From: JAIBJN01 sp963748205
GTDB lineage: Bacteria > Actinomycetota > Thermoleophilia > Gaiellales > Gaiellaceae
Assembly: GCA_963748205.1 (NCBI GenBank)
Contig: CAVVIB010000028.1
Span: 1-64,000, forward strand
Direction of reading: 5' to 3'
Length of the DNA: 64,000 nucleotides
Below the pieces are notes generated by a model that was given only the letters and a program-made list of their open reading frames with translations, did no database searches and had not been told where the DNA came from. The position numbers were made by a program, and so were the translations under genes. This document shows positions 45,707 to 55,081 of the stretch, in pieces. The first letter of the stretch is position 1. Each line of letters opens with the position of its first letter.

Positions 45707-47032
45707 GTGAGTCACCACCACCCGGACCCCGCGCCCGGGGCTGAGCCCGAGCGGGGATTTGTCGTCGCCGTCCTGGCGCCCGGAGTGGACGAGGAACAGG
45801 AGCTCGGCGAGCTGCGCGAGCTGCTGCGCACGGCCGGCGTCGAGCCGGTCGGCGAGCTCGTCCAGCGCCGGCCTGCGCCCGACGTGCGCACCTACGTCGG
45901 GAAAGGCAAGCTCGAGGAGCTGAAGGAGCTAGTGAAGAACTCGGGCGCCGAGTCGCTGATCGTCGACGACGAGCTCGACCCGAGCCAGCAGCGGCGCCTC
46001 GAGGACGCGCTGACGGCTCGGGTCATCGACCGGACCCAGCTGATCCTCGACATCTTCGCCCAGCATGCGCGGAGCGCCGAGGGCAAGCTCCAGGTCGAGC
46101 TCGCCCAGCTCGAGTACAACCTCCCGCGCATGCGCGGCATGTGGCAGCACCTCGAGCGCCTCGGAGGCGGCATCGGCACGCGCGGCCCGGGCGAGTCCCA
46201 GCTCGAGACCGACCGCCGCATCGCCCGGCGCCGCATCGGCCTCCTCAAGCGCAAGCTGCGCGAGCTCGAGAAGCGCCGCGCGCTCCAGCGCAAGGCGCGC
46301 GAGGAGAGCGTCGTCCCCGTGGTCGCGCTCGCGGGCTACACGAACGCCGGCAAGTCCACGCTCCTGAACGCGCTCACCAGCGCCGAGGCCTCGGTCGACG
46401 ACAGGCTCTTCGAGACGCTCGATCCGACGACGCGCGGCTTCGTCCACGACGGCCGCCGATACCTCGTGACGGACACGGTCGGCTTCATCAGGCGCCTTCC
46501 GCACCAGCTCGTCGAGGGCTTCGCGGCCACGCTGGAGGAGACGTTGCTGTCCGACCTCGTCCTGCACGTCGTGGACGCGTCCGAGGAGGACGATCGCATG
46601 GAGGAGACGATCGCCGCCGTGGACGCGGTTCTCTCCGAGATCGGCGCCCGGGAGCTGCCCGTCGAGCTCGTCCTGAACAAGATCGACCTGGTCGACCCGC
46701 TCCGGCGCCGGCGCCTCGGCAACCGCTTCCCCGACGCACTCCAGATCTCCGCGGCCAAGGGAGAGGGGCTGGAGGAGCTCCGCGGATACATCGCGGAGCG
46801 CTTTGCCGACCGGTTCCGTGCCGTCAAGCTCCTCGTCCCGCACGGCAGCGGCCGCGTGCTGACCGAGCTGTACGACCTCGGCGCGCCGATCGAGGAGCGC
46901 GTCGACCGGGCCGACGGCGTCCTCGTCCATGCCCGTCTGCCCGAGCGGGAGCTCGTCCGCTTCGCCCAGTATCTGATCGCGGACGCGGGCGAGGACGACG
47001 AGGCGCCGGCCACCGGGGCGCGTAAGGCGTGA
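45707..47032 (+). CDS. hflX: GTPase HflX
   Basis: HflX is a ribosome-splitting GTPase active under stress. The 441-aa protein has the N-terminal HflX domain (RPAPDVRTYVGKGKLEEL; VDDELDPSQQRRLE), the glycine-rich linker GGGIGTRGPGESQLETDRR, then the G domain: AGYTNAGKSTLLNAL, DTVGFIRRLPHQLVEGF and NKIDLV. The start GTG 45707 follows CATAAT. The stop overlaps dut (GTGA). Confidence 0.96.
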   Translation: MSHHHPDPAPGAEPERGFVVAVLAPGVDEEQELGELRELLRTAGVEPVGELVQRRPAPDVRTYVGKGKLEELKELVKNSGAESLIVDDELDPSQQRRLEDALTARVIDRTQLILDIFAQHARSAEGKLQVELAQLEYNLPRMRGMWQHLERLGGGIGTRGPGESQLETDRRIARRRIGLLKRKLRELEKRRALQRKAREESVVPVVALAGYTNAGKSTLLNALTSAEASVDDRLFETLDPTTRGFVHDGRRYLVTDTVGFIRRLPHQLVEGFAATLEETLLSDLVLHVVDASEEDDRMEETIAAVDAVLSEIGARELPVELVLNKIDLVDPLRRRRLGNRFPDALQISAAKGEGLEELRGYIAERFADRFRAVKLLVPHGSGRVLTELYDLGAPIEERVDRADGVLVHARLPERELVRFAQYLIADAGEDDEAPATGARKA

Positions 47033-47466
47033 TCGAGCTCCCGATCCGGCGTCTGCACGAGGACGCGACGCTTCCGGAGCGCGCGTACTCGGGCGACGCG
47101 GGCCTCGACCTGTCCACGTGCGAGCGCGTCGAGCTCGGCCCGGGCGAGCGCGCGATCGTGCCGACCGGGCTCGCGGTGGCGATCCCGGAGGGCTACGCCG
47201 GGTTCGTGCAGCCGCGCTCCGGTCTCGCGGCGCGCCAGGGGATCAGCGTCGTCAACTCGCCCGGGCTGATCGACTCCGGGTATCGGGGCGAGATCCGCGT
47301 CGTCCTGCTGAACACCGACGCGGAGCACACGTTCGTCGCCGAGGCGGGCGACCGCATCGCCCAGCTCGTCGTGCTGCCGATTCCCGAGCTCGAGCTCGTC
47401 GAGGTCGACGAGCTGCCCGAGACCGAGCGCGGCGTCCGCGGCTTCGGGTCGTCAAGGACGACGTGA
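47029..47466 (+). CDS. dut: Deoxyuridine 5'-triphosphate nucleotidohydrolase
   Basis: dUTPase keeps uracil out of DNA and makes dUMP. The 145-aa trimeric-type enzyme has all five motifs: SGDAGLDLST, PRSGLA, GLIDSGYRGEI, GDRIAQLVV and RGVRGFGSS. GTG start overlaps hflX. The Nudix gene follows by 4 nt. Confidence 0.96.
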   Translation: MIELPIRRLHEDATLPERAYSGDAGLDLSTCERVELGPGERAIVPTGLAVAIPEGYAGFVQPRSGLAARQGISVVNSPGLIDSGYRGEIRVVLLNTDAEHTFVAEAGDRIAQLVVLPIPELELVEVDELPETERGVRGFGSSRTT

Positions 47467-47470
47467 CGCC

Positions 47471-47962
47471 ATGGAGCCGCGCATCCGTGTCTCCGCGATC
47501 CTGCGGCGCGAGAGCCGGATCCTCCTCGTCCGCCACGAGAAGGCCGGCCGCGAGTACTGGCTTCTGCCCGGCGGCGGGGTGAGCGGGGGGGAGACGCTCC
47601 TCCAGGCGATGAGGCGGGAGCTGGCGGAAGAGGTCGGGCTCGACTCCGACCTGCCGCTCGAGGGCCCCGTCGCGCTCGCAGACTCGATCTCCCCGGCGGG
47701 CTGGCCGCCCAAGCACGTCGTGCACATCGTCTTCGCCGGGCACCTGGGCGACCGGTCGCTCGAGCGGGTCACGTCGCAGGACGAGGCCGTGTGGAACCAC
47801 CGGCTCTTCGACGTCGACGAGCTCGCCGGACTCGCCCTGCACCCGCCGATCCAGCGCTTCCTCGCCCGCTGGCAGCCGGGCGATCCCGACGGTCTATCTC
47901 GGCTCGCTCTGGGCACCGTGACGGCACAAACGGCGCGCCATTCGCGCGCTTTTCCGTACTAG
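47471..47962 (+). CDS. Nudix hydrolase
   Basis: A 163-aa Nudix hydrolase. The Nudix box GGGVSGGETLLQAMRRELAE (continuing EVGL) matches GX5EX7REUXEEXGU. An arginine-rich N-terminus (IRVSAILRRESRILLVRHEK) is typical of nucleotide-diphosphate-cleaving members, but the substrate is not determined. It is probably co-transcribed with dut, so nucleotide-pool sanitation is a plausible joint role. The C-terminal tail after residue 140 looks unstructured. Confidence 0.88.
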   Translation: MEPRIRVSAILRRESRILLVRHEKAGREYWLLPGGGVSGGETLLQAMRRELAEEVGLDSDLPLEGPVALADSISPAGWPPKHVVHIVFAGHLGDRSLERVTSQDEAVWNHRLFDVDELAGLALHPPIQRFLARWQPGDPDGLSRLALGTVTAQTARHSRAFPY

Positions 47963-47977
47963 CATCGAAATCGGGGG

Positions 47978-47998
47978 GACCCCCGGGCGGCCGGGGTC
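47978..47998. terminator. Hairpin between convergent Nudix and gatD genes
   Basis: GACCCC (47978-47983) pairs with GGGGTC (47993-47998); the second arm overlaps the gatD stop codon. The 34-nt gap between the convergent genes contains nothing else. Possible bidirectional terminator. Confidence 0.35.
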
Positions 47999-48755
47999 AG
48001 TAGCGGCCGCCGCGCGAACGCGCGCGGCCCGCGGAGACCTTGTGGGCCTCGGCCTCGAGCTCGTCTCCGAGCGGCTCGAGCTTCGGGGGCTCGCCGCCGC
48101 GATGAGCAAGGGCCTGCGCCAGGAGCCAGTCGGCGAACCAGGGGTTCCGAGGGAGGAGCGGCCCGTGGAGGTACGTCCCGACCGCACGGCCGACGCGGCA
48201 GCCTTCGAAGCCGCTTTCTCCGTCGTTCCCGAAGCCCGCGACGACGCGGCCCAGGGCCTCGGCGCCCGGATCGAGCACCGTGCGCCCGGCGTGGTTCTCG
48301 AAGCCCGCCAGAAGCTTGCGCTCGCCGGGCTCGAGCTCGCACTCGAGGAGCACGTCGCCGATCATGCGGCGCTCGCCGGCCACCGTCTCGTGCGGGAAGA
48401 GACCGACGCCCGGGAGCACCTCGCCGTGGCGCCCGCGGTAGGAGCGGCCGAGCAGCTGGTAGCCGCCGCAGACCGCGAGGATCGCCGCGCCGCCTGCCGC
48501 CGCCTCCTTCAAAGCCTCGCCCTTCTCGACGAGGTCGACCGCCACCAGCGCCTGCTCGCGGTCCTGGCCGCCGCCGACGTAGAGGAGGTCATGGTCGCCC
48601 GGCACCACCGGGTCGCCGAGGCCGATCGTCCGGTGCTCGAAGTCGATCCCGCGCCAGGCCGCGCGCCGCTCGAGAACGGCGATGTTTCCGCGGTCCGCGT
48701 AGATGTTGAGGTAGTCCGGGTACAGGTGGCCGACGACGACCTTCAGGCCCTTCAC
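47997..48755 (-). CDS. gatD: Lipid II isoglutaminyl synthase, glutaminase subunit GatD
   Basis: A 252-aa CobB/CobQ-like class I glutamine amidotransferase. It carries the nucleophile in LAVCGGYQLLG and the catalytic histidine in GTYLHGPLLPRNP. The opening VVVGHLYPDYLNIYADRGNI is characteristic of GatD. With MurT it amidates the D-glutamate of lipid II, using ammonia from glutamine. GTG 48755 overlaps the murT stop (GTGA). The operon and pairing support the assignment over a cobyric acid synthase role. Confidence 0.92.
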   Translation of the reverse strand: MKGLKVVVGHLYPDYLNIYADRGNIAVLERRAAWRGIDFEHRTIGLGDPVVPGDHDLLYVGGGQDREQALVAVDLVEKGEALKEAAAGGAAILAVCGGYQLLGRSYRGRHGEVLPGVGLFPHETVAGERRMIGDVLLECELEPGERKLLAGFENHAGRTVLDPGAEALGRVVAGFGNDGESGFEGCRVGRAVGTYLHGPLLPRNPWFADWLLAQALAHRGGEPPKLEPLGDELEAEAHKVSAGRARSRGGRY

Positions 48756-50142
48756 GCCGCCGCTCCTTCCCAGTAGGGCCGCACGAGGCCGCGCTCGGCG
48801 ACGATCCGCCGCAGGCCGAGCATCGCCGTGTACGTCGGGAGCACGACGAGCTCGCCGCCGGCAGGCGTCAGCTCGAGGCCGCGGTCGAGCGCCTGCTCGA
48901 GGCGCGGGACGACCTCGATCGCATCCGGGTCGAGCCCGCCGTACTTGAAGCGGAGCGCGAGCTCCTGGGCCCTCGAGCCCGTCGCCACCAGGCGCTCCAG
49001 CCCGTCCAGGAGCGGCTCGAAGTCGACGTCCCAGATCCACGAGACGTCGCGGCCGTCCGCGATGCCGTCGTTGAGCGCCGCGACGACCACGCGCGGAGGG
49101 CCGCCGGTCGTCAGCGTGCGCACGACCTCGTTCGCGCCCGCGGGGTTCTTCACGAGCAGAAGCAGCACCGTCCGGTCGCCGGACCGGGATGCGCTCGAAG
49201 CGGCCGAAGGCGGGGCGGAAGCGCCCGATGCCCTCGGCGACCTCGTCGAGCGTCGCGCCCAGGACGAGCGAGAGCGACGCCGCCGCGACCGCGTTGTAGA
49301 CGTTGTAGAGCCCGGGCAGGGCGAGGTCGATCTGCCGCGTTCCCTGCGGCGTCACGAGGTCGAAGGAGACGCGCTCCAGCCCCTCGAGCGCGATCTCGCG
49401 CGCGACGACGTCGAGAGCCGGCCGCTCCAGCCCGCAGGTCGGGCACGACCACGCGCCGAGATGCCCGACATACGCCGCCTCGTAGGCGTACGGGCTCGCG
49501 CACACGCTGCAGTACTTCGAGTCCGCAGCGTGGGGGAGGCGCTCGCGCGCGACGCGCGGGTCGTCGAGCCCGAAGCGGAACGCGTTCTGGCGCCCTCGGG
49601 CGATGTCGGCCACGAGCGGGTCGTCCCCGTTCGCCACGACCCAGGCGTCCTCCGGCAGCGCCCTCACGCTCTCGCGCCAGCGCTCGGCGATCAGCTCGAG
49701 CTCGCCGTAGCGGTCGAGCTGGTCGCGGAAGAGGTTGCCCAGCAGCACCGCCTGCGGCCCGACGCGCCGCGCGATCTCGGGGAAAGCGCCCTCGTCGACC
49801 TCGAAGAGCCCCAGCTCGGCGTCCGGATGCGCCAGGAGCGCCGACGTGACGCCGGAGACGAGGTTCGCACCCGCCCGGTTGTGCGCCAGATCTGACCTTC
49901 GTCCCGAGGATCTCGGCGACCATCCCGGCGGTCGTCGTCTTGCCGTTCGTGGCCGAGACGAGCGCCGAGCCGAGCGGCAGCCTGCCTGCCAGGCTGCCCA
50001 GCGCACCCGGGTCGATCGTGGCCAGGATCTTTCCGGGCAGCGTCGTGCCGCCGCCCCGGCCCGCAAGCTGCGAAAGACGCCCGGCAGCGCGCGCGACAAC
50101 GATCTCCAGCCCCAGGCGCACGCGCTCCAGTCTATTCGTCAC
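48752..50142 (-). CDS. murT: Lipid II isoglutaminyl synthase, Mur-ligase-like subunit MurT (two apparent frame shifts)
   Basis: MurT is the ATP-dependent amidotransferase partner of GatD. Motifs in order: SATNGKTTTAGMVAEILG (P-loop), NRAGANLVSGV, FEVDEGAFPEI, NLFRDQLDRYGE, a Cys4 zinc ribbon (CSVCASPYAYE ... SCPTCGLERP) and the C-terminal DUF1727 domain (LLLLVKNPAGANEVVRTL; VSWIWDVDFEPL). One extra base near 49883 and another near 49183 break the frame. Corrected, the protein is about 463 aa. The GTG start lies inside a 16-bp palindrome. Confidence 0.9.
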
Positions 50143-50154
50143 TCGATCGAGTGA
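50139..50154. promoter_or_regulatory. 16-bp perfect palindrome between murT-gatD and the S8 protease gene
   Basis: TCACTCGATCGAGTGA is a perfect palindrome that includes the murT GTG start codon on the minus strand and lies 118 nt upstream of the protease start. CCCC-AAA-GGGG follows at 50168-50178. The symmetry and divergent context suggest an operator. Confidence 0.5.
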
Positions 50155-50271
50155 TTCGCGGTCGAATCCCCAAAGGGGGGAGGTACGAAGCCCGCTTCGT
50201 CCCTAGCGTCGGGTGAGGGAATGAACTGCGGCCCGCGCCTGGCGCGCGGAGAGAGGAACGAGAGAGAACTT

Positions 50272-52117
50272 ATGCGGCTCAACGGCTCGTCGAACGGGAG
50301 CACCCGGTCGAGCGCGCTCTGGGGGAAGCCCTCCAAGGGCGAAATCCGCTCGAGTGCCCTCTGGGGCAAGGGAGGTCGGGGTTCCATCGTTGCGCTGGTT
50401 GTCGCCGTTCACTGGCGGCGCCGCTCGCGGCGGTGGCCGGCAGCTCCTCGAAGAATGCCCGACAACGACATCAAGGCGTATCTGTCGCCCGGACTGCTCG
50501 ATGCGGTCAAGGCGGATCCGAACGCCACCTACGACGTCATCGTCCAGGCCAGGCGGGGCGACACGAGCCTCGGAAGTCGCCGACCGAGGTGACGGACGCC
50601 CGTGAGGACGACCCCGGCAAGTGGCGTCGGTCTGCGCAAGCGCTTCCGCTCGTTGCGGGCGTTGCCGCGCAGCTCACCGGCAAGCAGATCCTCAGAGCTC
50701 GCCCGAGCGGACCGACATCGCCGCCATCACGCGGGATGCACCGGTCGTCCTCTCGAGCTACAGCCTGCAGCGCTGGCCCTACGCGGCCAACCTCCACTGG
50801 CTGTGGAACACGCAGGCGGCCGCCAACGCACCGGCGATCGCCGTCGTCGACTCCGGCATCCAGACCGGCCGGGCGGACTTCGGCACCCGCATCGCTGCGA
50901 ACGTGAACCTCTCGTCCCTGCCGGGCAACTCGGCCGGCGACGGACGCGGTCACGGCACCTTCGTGGCGGGCATCGCGGCGGGCAACGCGAGCCGCTATGC
51001 GGGCGCCTCGCCCGGATCCAAGATCGTCTCCATCGACGTGATGGACGACAAGGGCATGGCCATGACGCGTGACGTCATCGCCGCGGCCGACTGGATCCTG
51101 GCGAACAAGGATCGCTACAACATCCGCGTCGCCAACTTCTCGCTCCACAGCGCGAGCCCCGCCAGCGTCTTCTACGACCCGCTCGACCGGGCCGTGGAGC
51201 GGCTCTGGTTCAACGGCGTCGTCGTCGTCGCGGCGGCGGGCAACTACGGCCTCGACGGCCACCCGAGCGGCGTGACCTTCGCTCCCGGCAACGATCCCTT
51301 CGTGATCACCGTCGGCGCGCAGGACATGCACGGGTCCGTGGCCACCCGCGATGACACCGCGGCCCCCTGGTCGGCCTTCGGGTACACGCTCGACGGCTTC
51401 TCCAAGCCTGAGCTCGGCGCCCCCGGCCGGTACATCGTCGGCCCGGTGCCCAACAGCTCGACGCTCGTGAGCGAGCGGCCGACGAACATGCGGGCCAGCG
51501 GCTACATGGAGCTGTCCGGCACCTCGTTCGCGGCTCCCGTCGTGGCCGGCGCGGCCGCCCAGATCCTGGCCCGTCACCCCGAGTGGACGCCGGACCAGGT
51601 CAAGGGCGCGCTCATGTTGACCGCCAAGCACACGCCCAACGCGGCGCCCGGATCGCTCGGCGTCGGCGTGATCGACGCCTACGCGGCGTCGCGTGTCTGG
51701 AACCCGCCCAACCCGAACGCGGCCGTGAACCAGTTCGTGCGCCAGGCCGCCGACGGCTCGGGCAAGGTGTTCGACACGGCGAGCTGGGCGAACGTCGCCA
51801 TGGCCGACGCCTCCTGGGCACAGGCGTCCTGGGCACAGGCCTCCTGGGCGAATGCGTCCTGGGCCAACGCCTCCTGGGCGCAGGCCTCCTGGGCCAACGC
51901 CTCCTGGGCGCAAGCCTCGTGGGCGCAGGCGTCGTGGGCGCAGGCCTCCTGGGCGAGCGCGTCCTGGGCCAACGCCTCCTGGGCCTCCGCCTCCTGGGCG
52001 AACGCCTCGTGGGCCTCGGTGGCCTACGCGGACAACGCCGAGGGCGAGATGAGCGACTCCGGCGAGATCATCGCCGACGCAGAGCTCGCAGAGCTCGGCG
52101 TCCAGCTCGGCGAGTAG
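50272..52117 (+). pseudogene. Secreted S8 (subtilisin-like) serine protease with W-rich repeat tail (about seven apparent frame shifts in the N-terminal part)
   Basis: Subtilase with catalytic triad visible: Asp in AIAVVDSGIQTGRADF, His in DGRGHGTFVAGIAAGN, Ser in LSGTSFAAPVVAGAAAQIL. Before the hydrophobic export segment are two copies of RSSALWGK. A propeptide-like region (YLSPGLLDAV; TYDVIVQ) follows. Between 50405 and 50720 the frame changes about seven times (missing or extra single bases); from 50740 to the stop the frame is clean. The C-terminus carries 14 tandem five-residue ASWAx units (51809-52018), then an acidic end. Disrupted as sequenced, probably by sequence error. Confidence 0.85.
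51809..52018 (+). repeat. 14 tandem 15-nt repeats encoding ASWA(Q/N/S)
   Basis: In-frame 15-bp units of the type GCCTCCTGGGCGCAG, with variation mainly in the fifth codon (Gln, Asn or Ser) and at synonymous positions. A diverged copy lies at 51779. The units encode a regular tryptophan every five residues at the protease C-terminus. Confidence 0.9.
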
Positions 52118-52132
52118 CCCCGGTCGACACTC

Positions 52133-52158
52133 GAGCCCCGGGCTTCGGCCCGGGGCTC
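52133..52158 (+). terminator. Strong intrinsic-type terminator after the S8 protease gene
   Basis: GAGCCCCGGGC and GCCCGGGGCTC form an 11-bp perfect stem closed by a TTCG tetraloop, 15 nt after the stop; ATGCTTTCGG follows, so the U tract is short. Confidence 0.75.
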
Positions 52159-52308
52159 ATGCTTTCGGTATGAATGGCGGGCCGTCCCTCGAACGGGGGA
52201 GGCTCGCCGCCCGCGTGGAGCCTACGTTTGGGATATGGCTCTGCGGCCGTACCGCGCGTCGGCGTGGGCGAAGGCCCTGACGGCGAGATTCGACCCGGTG
52301 ACGGGGCG

Positions 52309-55044
52309 ATGAGCGCTGTCTCGAACGTCTCGCCCGCCGGCGACCACACGCAAGCGTCGCTCTCGCCCCGCGCGAAGGCGTACCTCTACGCGGTCGGGAT
52401 CCTGGCGGTCGCAGCGGCGGTTGTGCCGTTTTCGCACCTCTCGCCGAGCACGGACGGCTGGCTGACGTTCCTCGTCCTCGCCGTCTCGGCGGCGGTGGCG
52501 CAGCTCTTCGTCGTGGTCACCCCGCGGGACCAGAGCTACCACACGACCCTCGTCTTCCTCATCCCCGGCGTGCTGCTCCTGCCGCCGGAGCTGATCGCGC
52601 TGCTCGGGATCGTCTACGGCATCCCCGAATGGCTGAAGGTTCGCTACCCCTGGTACATCCAGGGCTTCAACATCGCCAACCACACGCTGAACGGCCTGGC
52701 GGCGTGGGGGGCGGTCGAGCTCGTGCGGAACGCCGGCCTCGGGCCGGAGCTCGAGTTCGCGCTCTCCGGCCTGGTGGCCGCCGTCGTCTTCGTGGGCATG
52801 AACCACTTCCTGCTCGCCACGATGCTCCACCTCGCGCGGGGGCACTCGCTGCGCGGCACGGGCCTCTTCTCGGTCGAGAGCCTCTCCACGGACTTCGTGC
52901 TCGCGATGCTGGGCGTCGCCTTCGCCGCGCTCTGGGACCTGAACCCACTCCTGCTCCCGACCGCGGTCGCCCCGCTCCTCCTGATCCACCGCTCGCTGAG
53001 CGTCCCGGCACTCCAGGAGGAAGCGCGCGTCGACCCGAAGACCGGGCTCTTCAACGCGCGCCACTTCACCGGCGCGCTCCGCGAGGAGCTCGAACGCTCG
53101 CAGCGCTCGGGCTCGACGCTCGCGGTGATCATGGCCGACCTCGACCTCCTCCGGGACATCAACAACGCGTACGGCCATCTCGCCGGCGACGCCGTCCTCA
53201 AGGGCATCGCCGACGTCTTCTACGGCCATCTGCGCCACTCGGACATCCCCGCGCGCTTCGGCGGCGAGGAGTTCGCCATCCTCCTCCCGGAGACGTCGCC
53301 GCAGCAGGCGCTGGACATCGCCGAGCGGATCCGGCGCGCCGTCGCCGAGCAGCGCTTCGAGGTGGAGACGTCCAGCGAGCCGATCCGCGCCACCATCTCC
53401 ATCGGCGTGTCCGTCTTCCCGGACGACGGCGCAGACCCCAACGAGATCATCCACCAGGCAGACCTCGCCGTGTACCGCGCGAAGCTCCAGGGGCGTAACC
53501 GCGTCCTCCCGGCCAGCTCGGAGCCGGTCCTGCTCTCGCCGGACCGCAAGGCGCGGCTCGCGGCGGTGCCCGACGAGAACGGGTTCGCACCCACGGAGCC
53601 GATCGAGGTGGACGTTCCCACCGTCGAGCACTCCGTCCGCCCGTCGGAGCCGTCGCAGAAGCGGCCACATACCCCCGCAGGGCCCCGCTTCGTGACGCTC
53701 TCGCCGGCGCTCCTCTCGCTCGTCGTCACGGTGAGCCTCGGCGGCTTCATGGCCGGCGTGTTCGGCTTCGCCTACGGCGGCTCCGAGGACCTCGTCGGCC
53801 TCCTCGCCGTCATCGCGCTCGTCGCCGGGGGGCAGGCCCTCTCGCTCGAGCTCGACGGCGGCACCATCTCGGTCAGCGCGGTGGGCGCCCTGGCCGGGGC
53901 CGCGCTCTTCGGCTTCCAGGCGGCGTTGCCGCTCGCGATCGCGATCGCGGCCGTCGACTGGAGCGCCCGGCGCACGCCCGCCTACCAGCTGCTCTTCAAC
54001 GTCGGCGCCCTCTCGCTCGCCTCGCTCGCGGCCGCGGCCGTGTTCCACGGCGGGGGAGACGGCGGCACGATCGACACGCTCGTGACCGCGGCCGCAGGGC
54101 TCGCCGCGGGCGGCATCTACTTCGTCGTCAACACCGGCCTGCTCGCGGGCGCCATGGCGCTCGAAGGTCACGACAGCTGGCGCCGCACATGGACGGAGCG
54201 CTTCTCGTGGCTCCTGCCGCACTACGTCGCCTTCGGCGCCGTCGGCGGCGCCATCGCGCTCGCCTACGACGCGATCGGCCTCATCGGCCTCGCGGTCTTC
54301 GTCCTGCCGCTCCTCCTCATGCGCAAGACGATGGCCGCCTATCTCGGCCACACGGAGAAGTCCACGAAGAAGCTCCGCGAGGCGGCCGAGACGATCCACA
54401 ACCAGAACGTCTCGCTCGAGCAGGCGAACCGGCTCCTCAAGGAGCGCTCGACGGCGGCCATGCAGAGCCTCTCGGCAACGGTCGACGCGCGCGACGCCTA
54501 CACCGCCGGCCACTCCCGGCGCGTCCAGCAGCTCGCCCTGGCGATCGGCCGCGAGCTGGGCCTCTCGCAGGCCGAGCTCGACCTCCTCGGCCACGCGGCG
54601 CTCTTCCACGACATCGGCAAGCTCGCCATCCCCGACGCGATCCTCCTCAAGCCCTCGCCGCTTTCGAGCGACGAGTGGTCGCTCATGCAGCGCCACGCGG
54701 AGGAGGGGGCGCGCATCATCGACCGGCTCGGCTTCCTCGGCGACGCCGTGCCGGCCATCAGGCACCACCACGAGCGCTGGGACGGCGCCGGCTACCCGGA
54801 CGGTCTCGCGGGCGAGGAGATCCCTCTCGGCGCGCGCATCATCCACGTCGCCGACGCCCTCGACTCGATGCTGACGAACCGCATCTACAAGGTCGCGCGG
54901 CCCGCGGACGAGGCTCTCGAGGAGCTCCGTCGCGGCGGCGGCAGCCAGTTCTGCCCGCGCTGCGTCGGCGCGCTCGAGCGCCTGCTCGGCAACGAGCCGG
55001 AGCGCGAGCTTCCCACCAAGCCGCCGCTCGCCGCCGCCTCCTAG
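52309..55044 (+). CDS. Membrane GGDEF / HD-GYP protein with two membrane modules (c-di-GMP turnover)
   Basis: A 911-aa protein. Order: six to seven membrane segments (residues about 25-225), GGDEF domain (DLDLLRDINNAYGHLAGDAV; RFGGEEFAILLPE) with an I-site RHSD five residues before GGEEF, a second membrane block (about residues 460-690), a coiled coil (KSTKKLREAAETIHNQNVSL), and an HD-GYP phosphodiesterase (HSRRVQQL; LFHDIGKLAIPD; HHHERWDGAGYPDGLAG). All synthase and hydrolase motifs are intact, so both activities are possible. A start at ATG 52309 is chosen over earlier GTGs because the first membrane helix follows. The gene follows the terminator at 52158. Confidence 0.88.
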   Translation: MSAVSNVSPAGDHTQASLSPRAKAYLYAVGILAVAAAVVPFSHLSPSTDGWLTFLVLAVSAAVAQLFVVVTPRDQSYHTTLVFLIPGVLLLPPELIALLGIVYGIPEWLKVRYPWYIQGFNIANHTLNGLAAWGAVELVRNAGLGPELEFALSGLVAAVVFVGMNHFLLATMLHLARGHSLRGTGLFSVESLSTDFVLAMLGVAFAALWDLNPLLLPTAVAPLLLIHRSLSVPALQEEARVDPKTGLFNARHFTGALREELERSQRSGSTLAVIMADLDLLRDINNAYGHLAGDAVLKGIADVFYGHLRHSDIPARFGGEEFAILLPETSPQQALDIAERIRRAVAEQRFEVETSSEPIRATISIGVSVFPDDGADPNEIIHQADLAVYRAKLQGRNRVLPASSEPVLLSPDRKARLAAVPDENGFAPTEPIEVDVPTVEHSVRPSEPSQKRPHTPAGPRFVTLSPALLSLVVTVSLGGFMAGVFGFAYGGSEDLVGLLAVIALVAGGQALSLELDGGTISVSAVGALAGAALFGFQAALPLAIAIAAVDWSARRTPAYQLLFNVGALSLASLAAAAVFHGGGDGGTIDTLVTAAAGLAAGGIYFVVNTGLLAGAMALEGHDSWRRTWTERFSWLLPHYVAFGAVGGAIALAYDAIGLIGLAVFVLPLLLMRKTMAAYLGHTEKSTKKLREAAETIHNQNVSLEQANRLLKERSTAAMQSLSATVDARDAYTAGHSRRVQQLALAIGRELGLSQAELDLLGHAALFHDIGKLAIPDAILLKPSPLSSDEWSLMQRHAEEGARIIDRLGFLGDAVPAIRHHHERWDGAGYPDGLAGEEIPLGARIIHVADALDSMLTNRIYKVARPADEALEELRRGGGSQFCPRCVGALERLLGNEPERELPTKPPLAAAS

Positions 55045-55081
55045 CGACCCCGCGGTTGCGGAAACTGCCACGATACGGCCC

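Noticed and set aside
50155..50180. Possible tRNA T-arm (GGTCGAATCCCC)
   Set aside because: No acceptor stem, D-arm or anticodon arm can be built around it.
51779..52018. Regular 15-nt repeats considered as a CRISPR-like array
   Set aside because: Units are contiguous without spacers, in frame, and encode ASWAx; this is a protein repeat.
52222..55071. 949-aa open frame on the minus strand
   Set aside because: Antisense to the c-di-GMP gene; repetitive Arg/Glu/Gly composition and no conserved motif.
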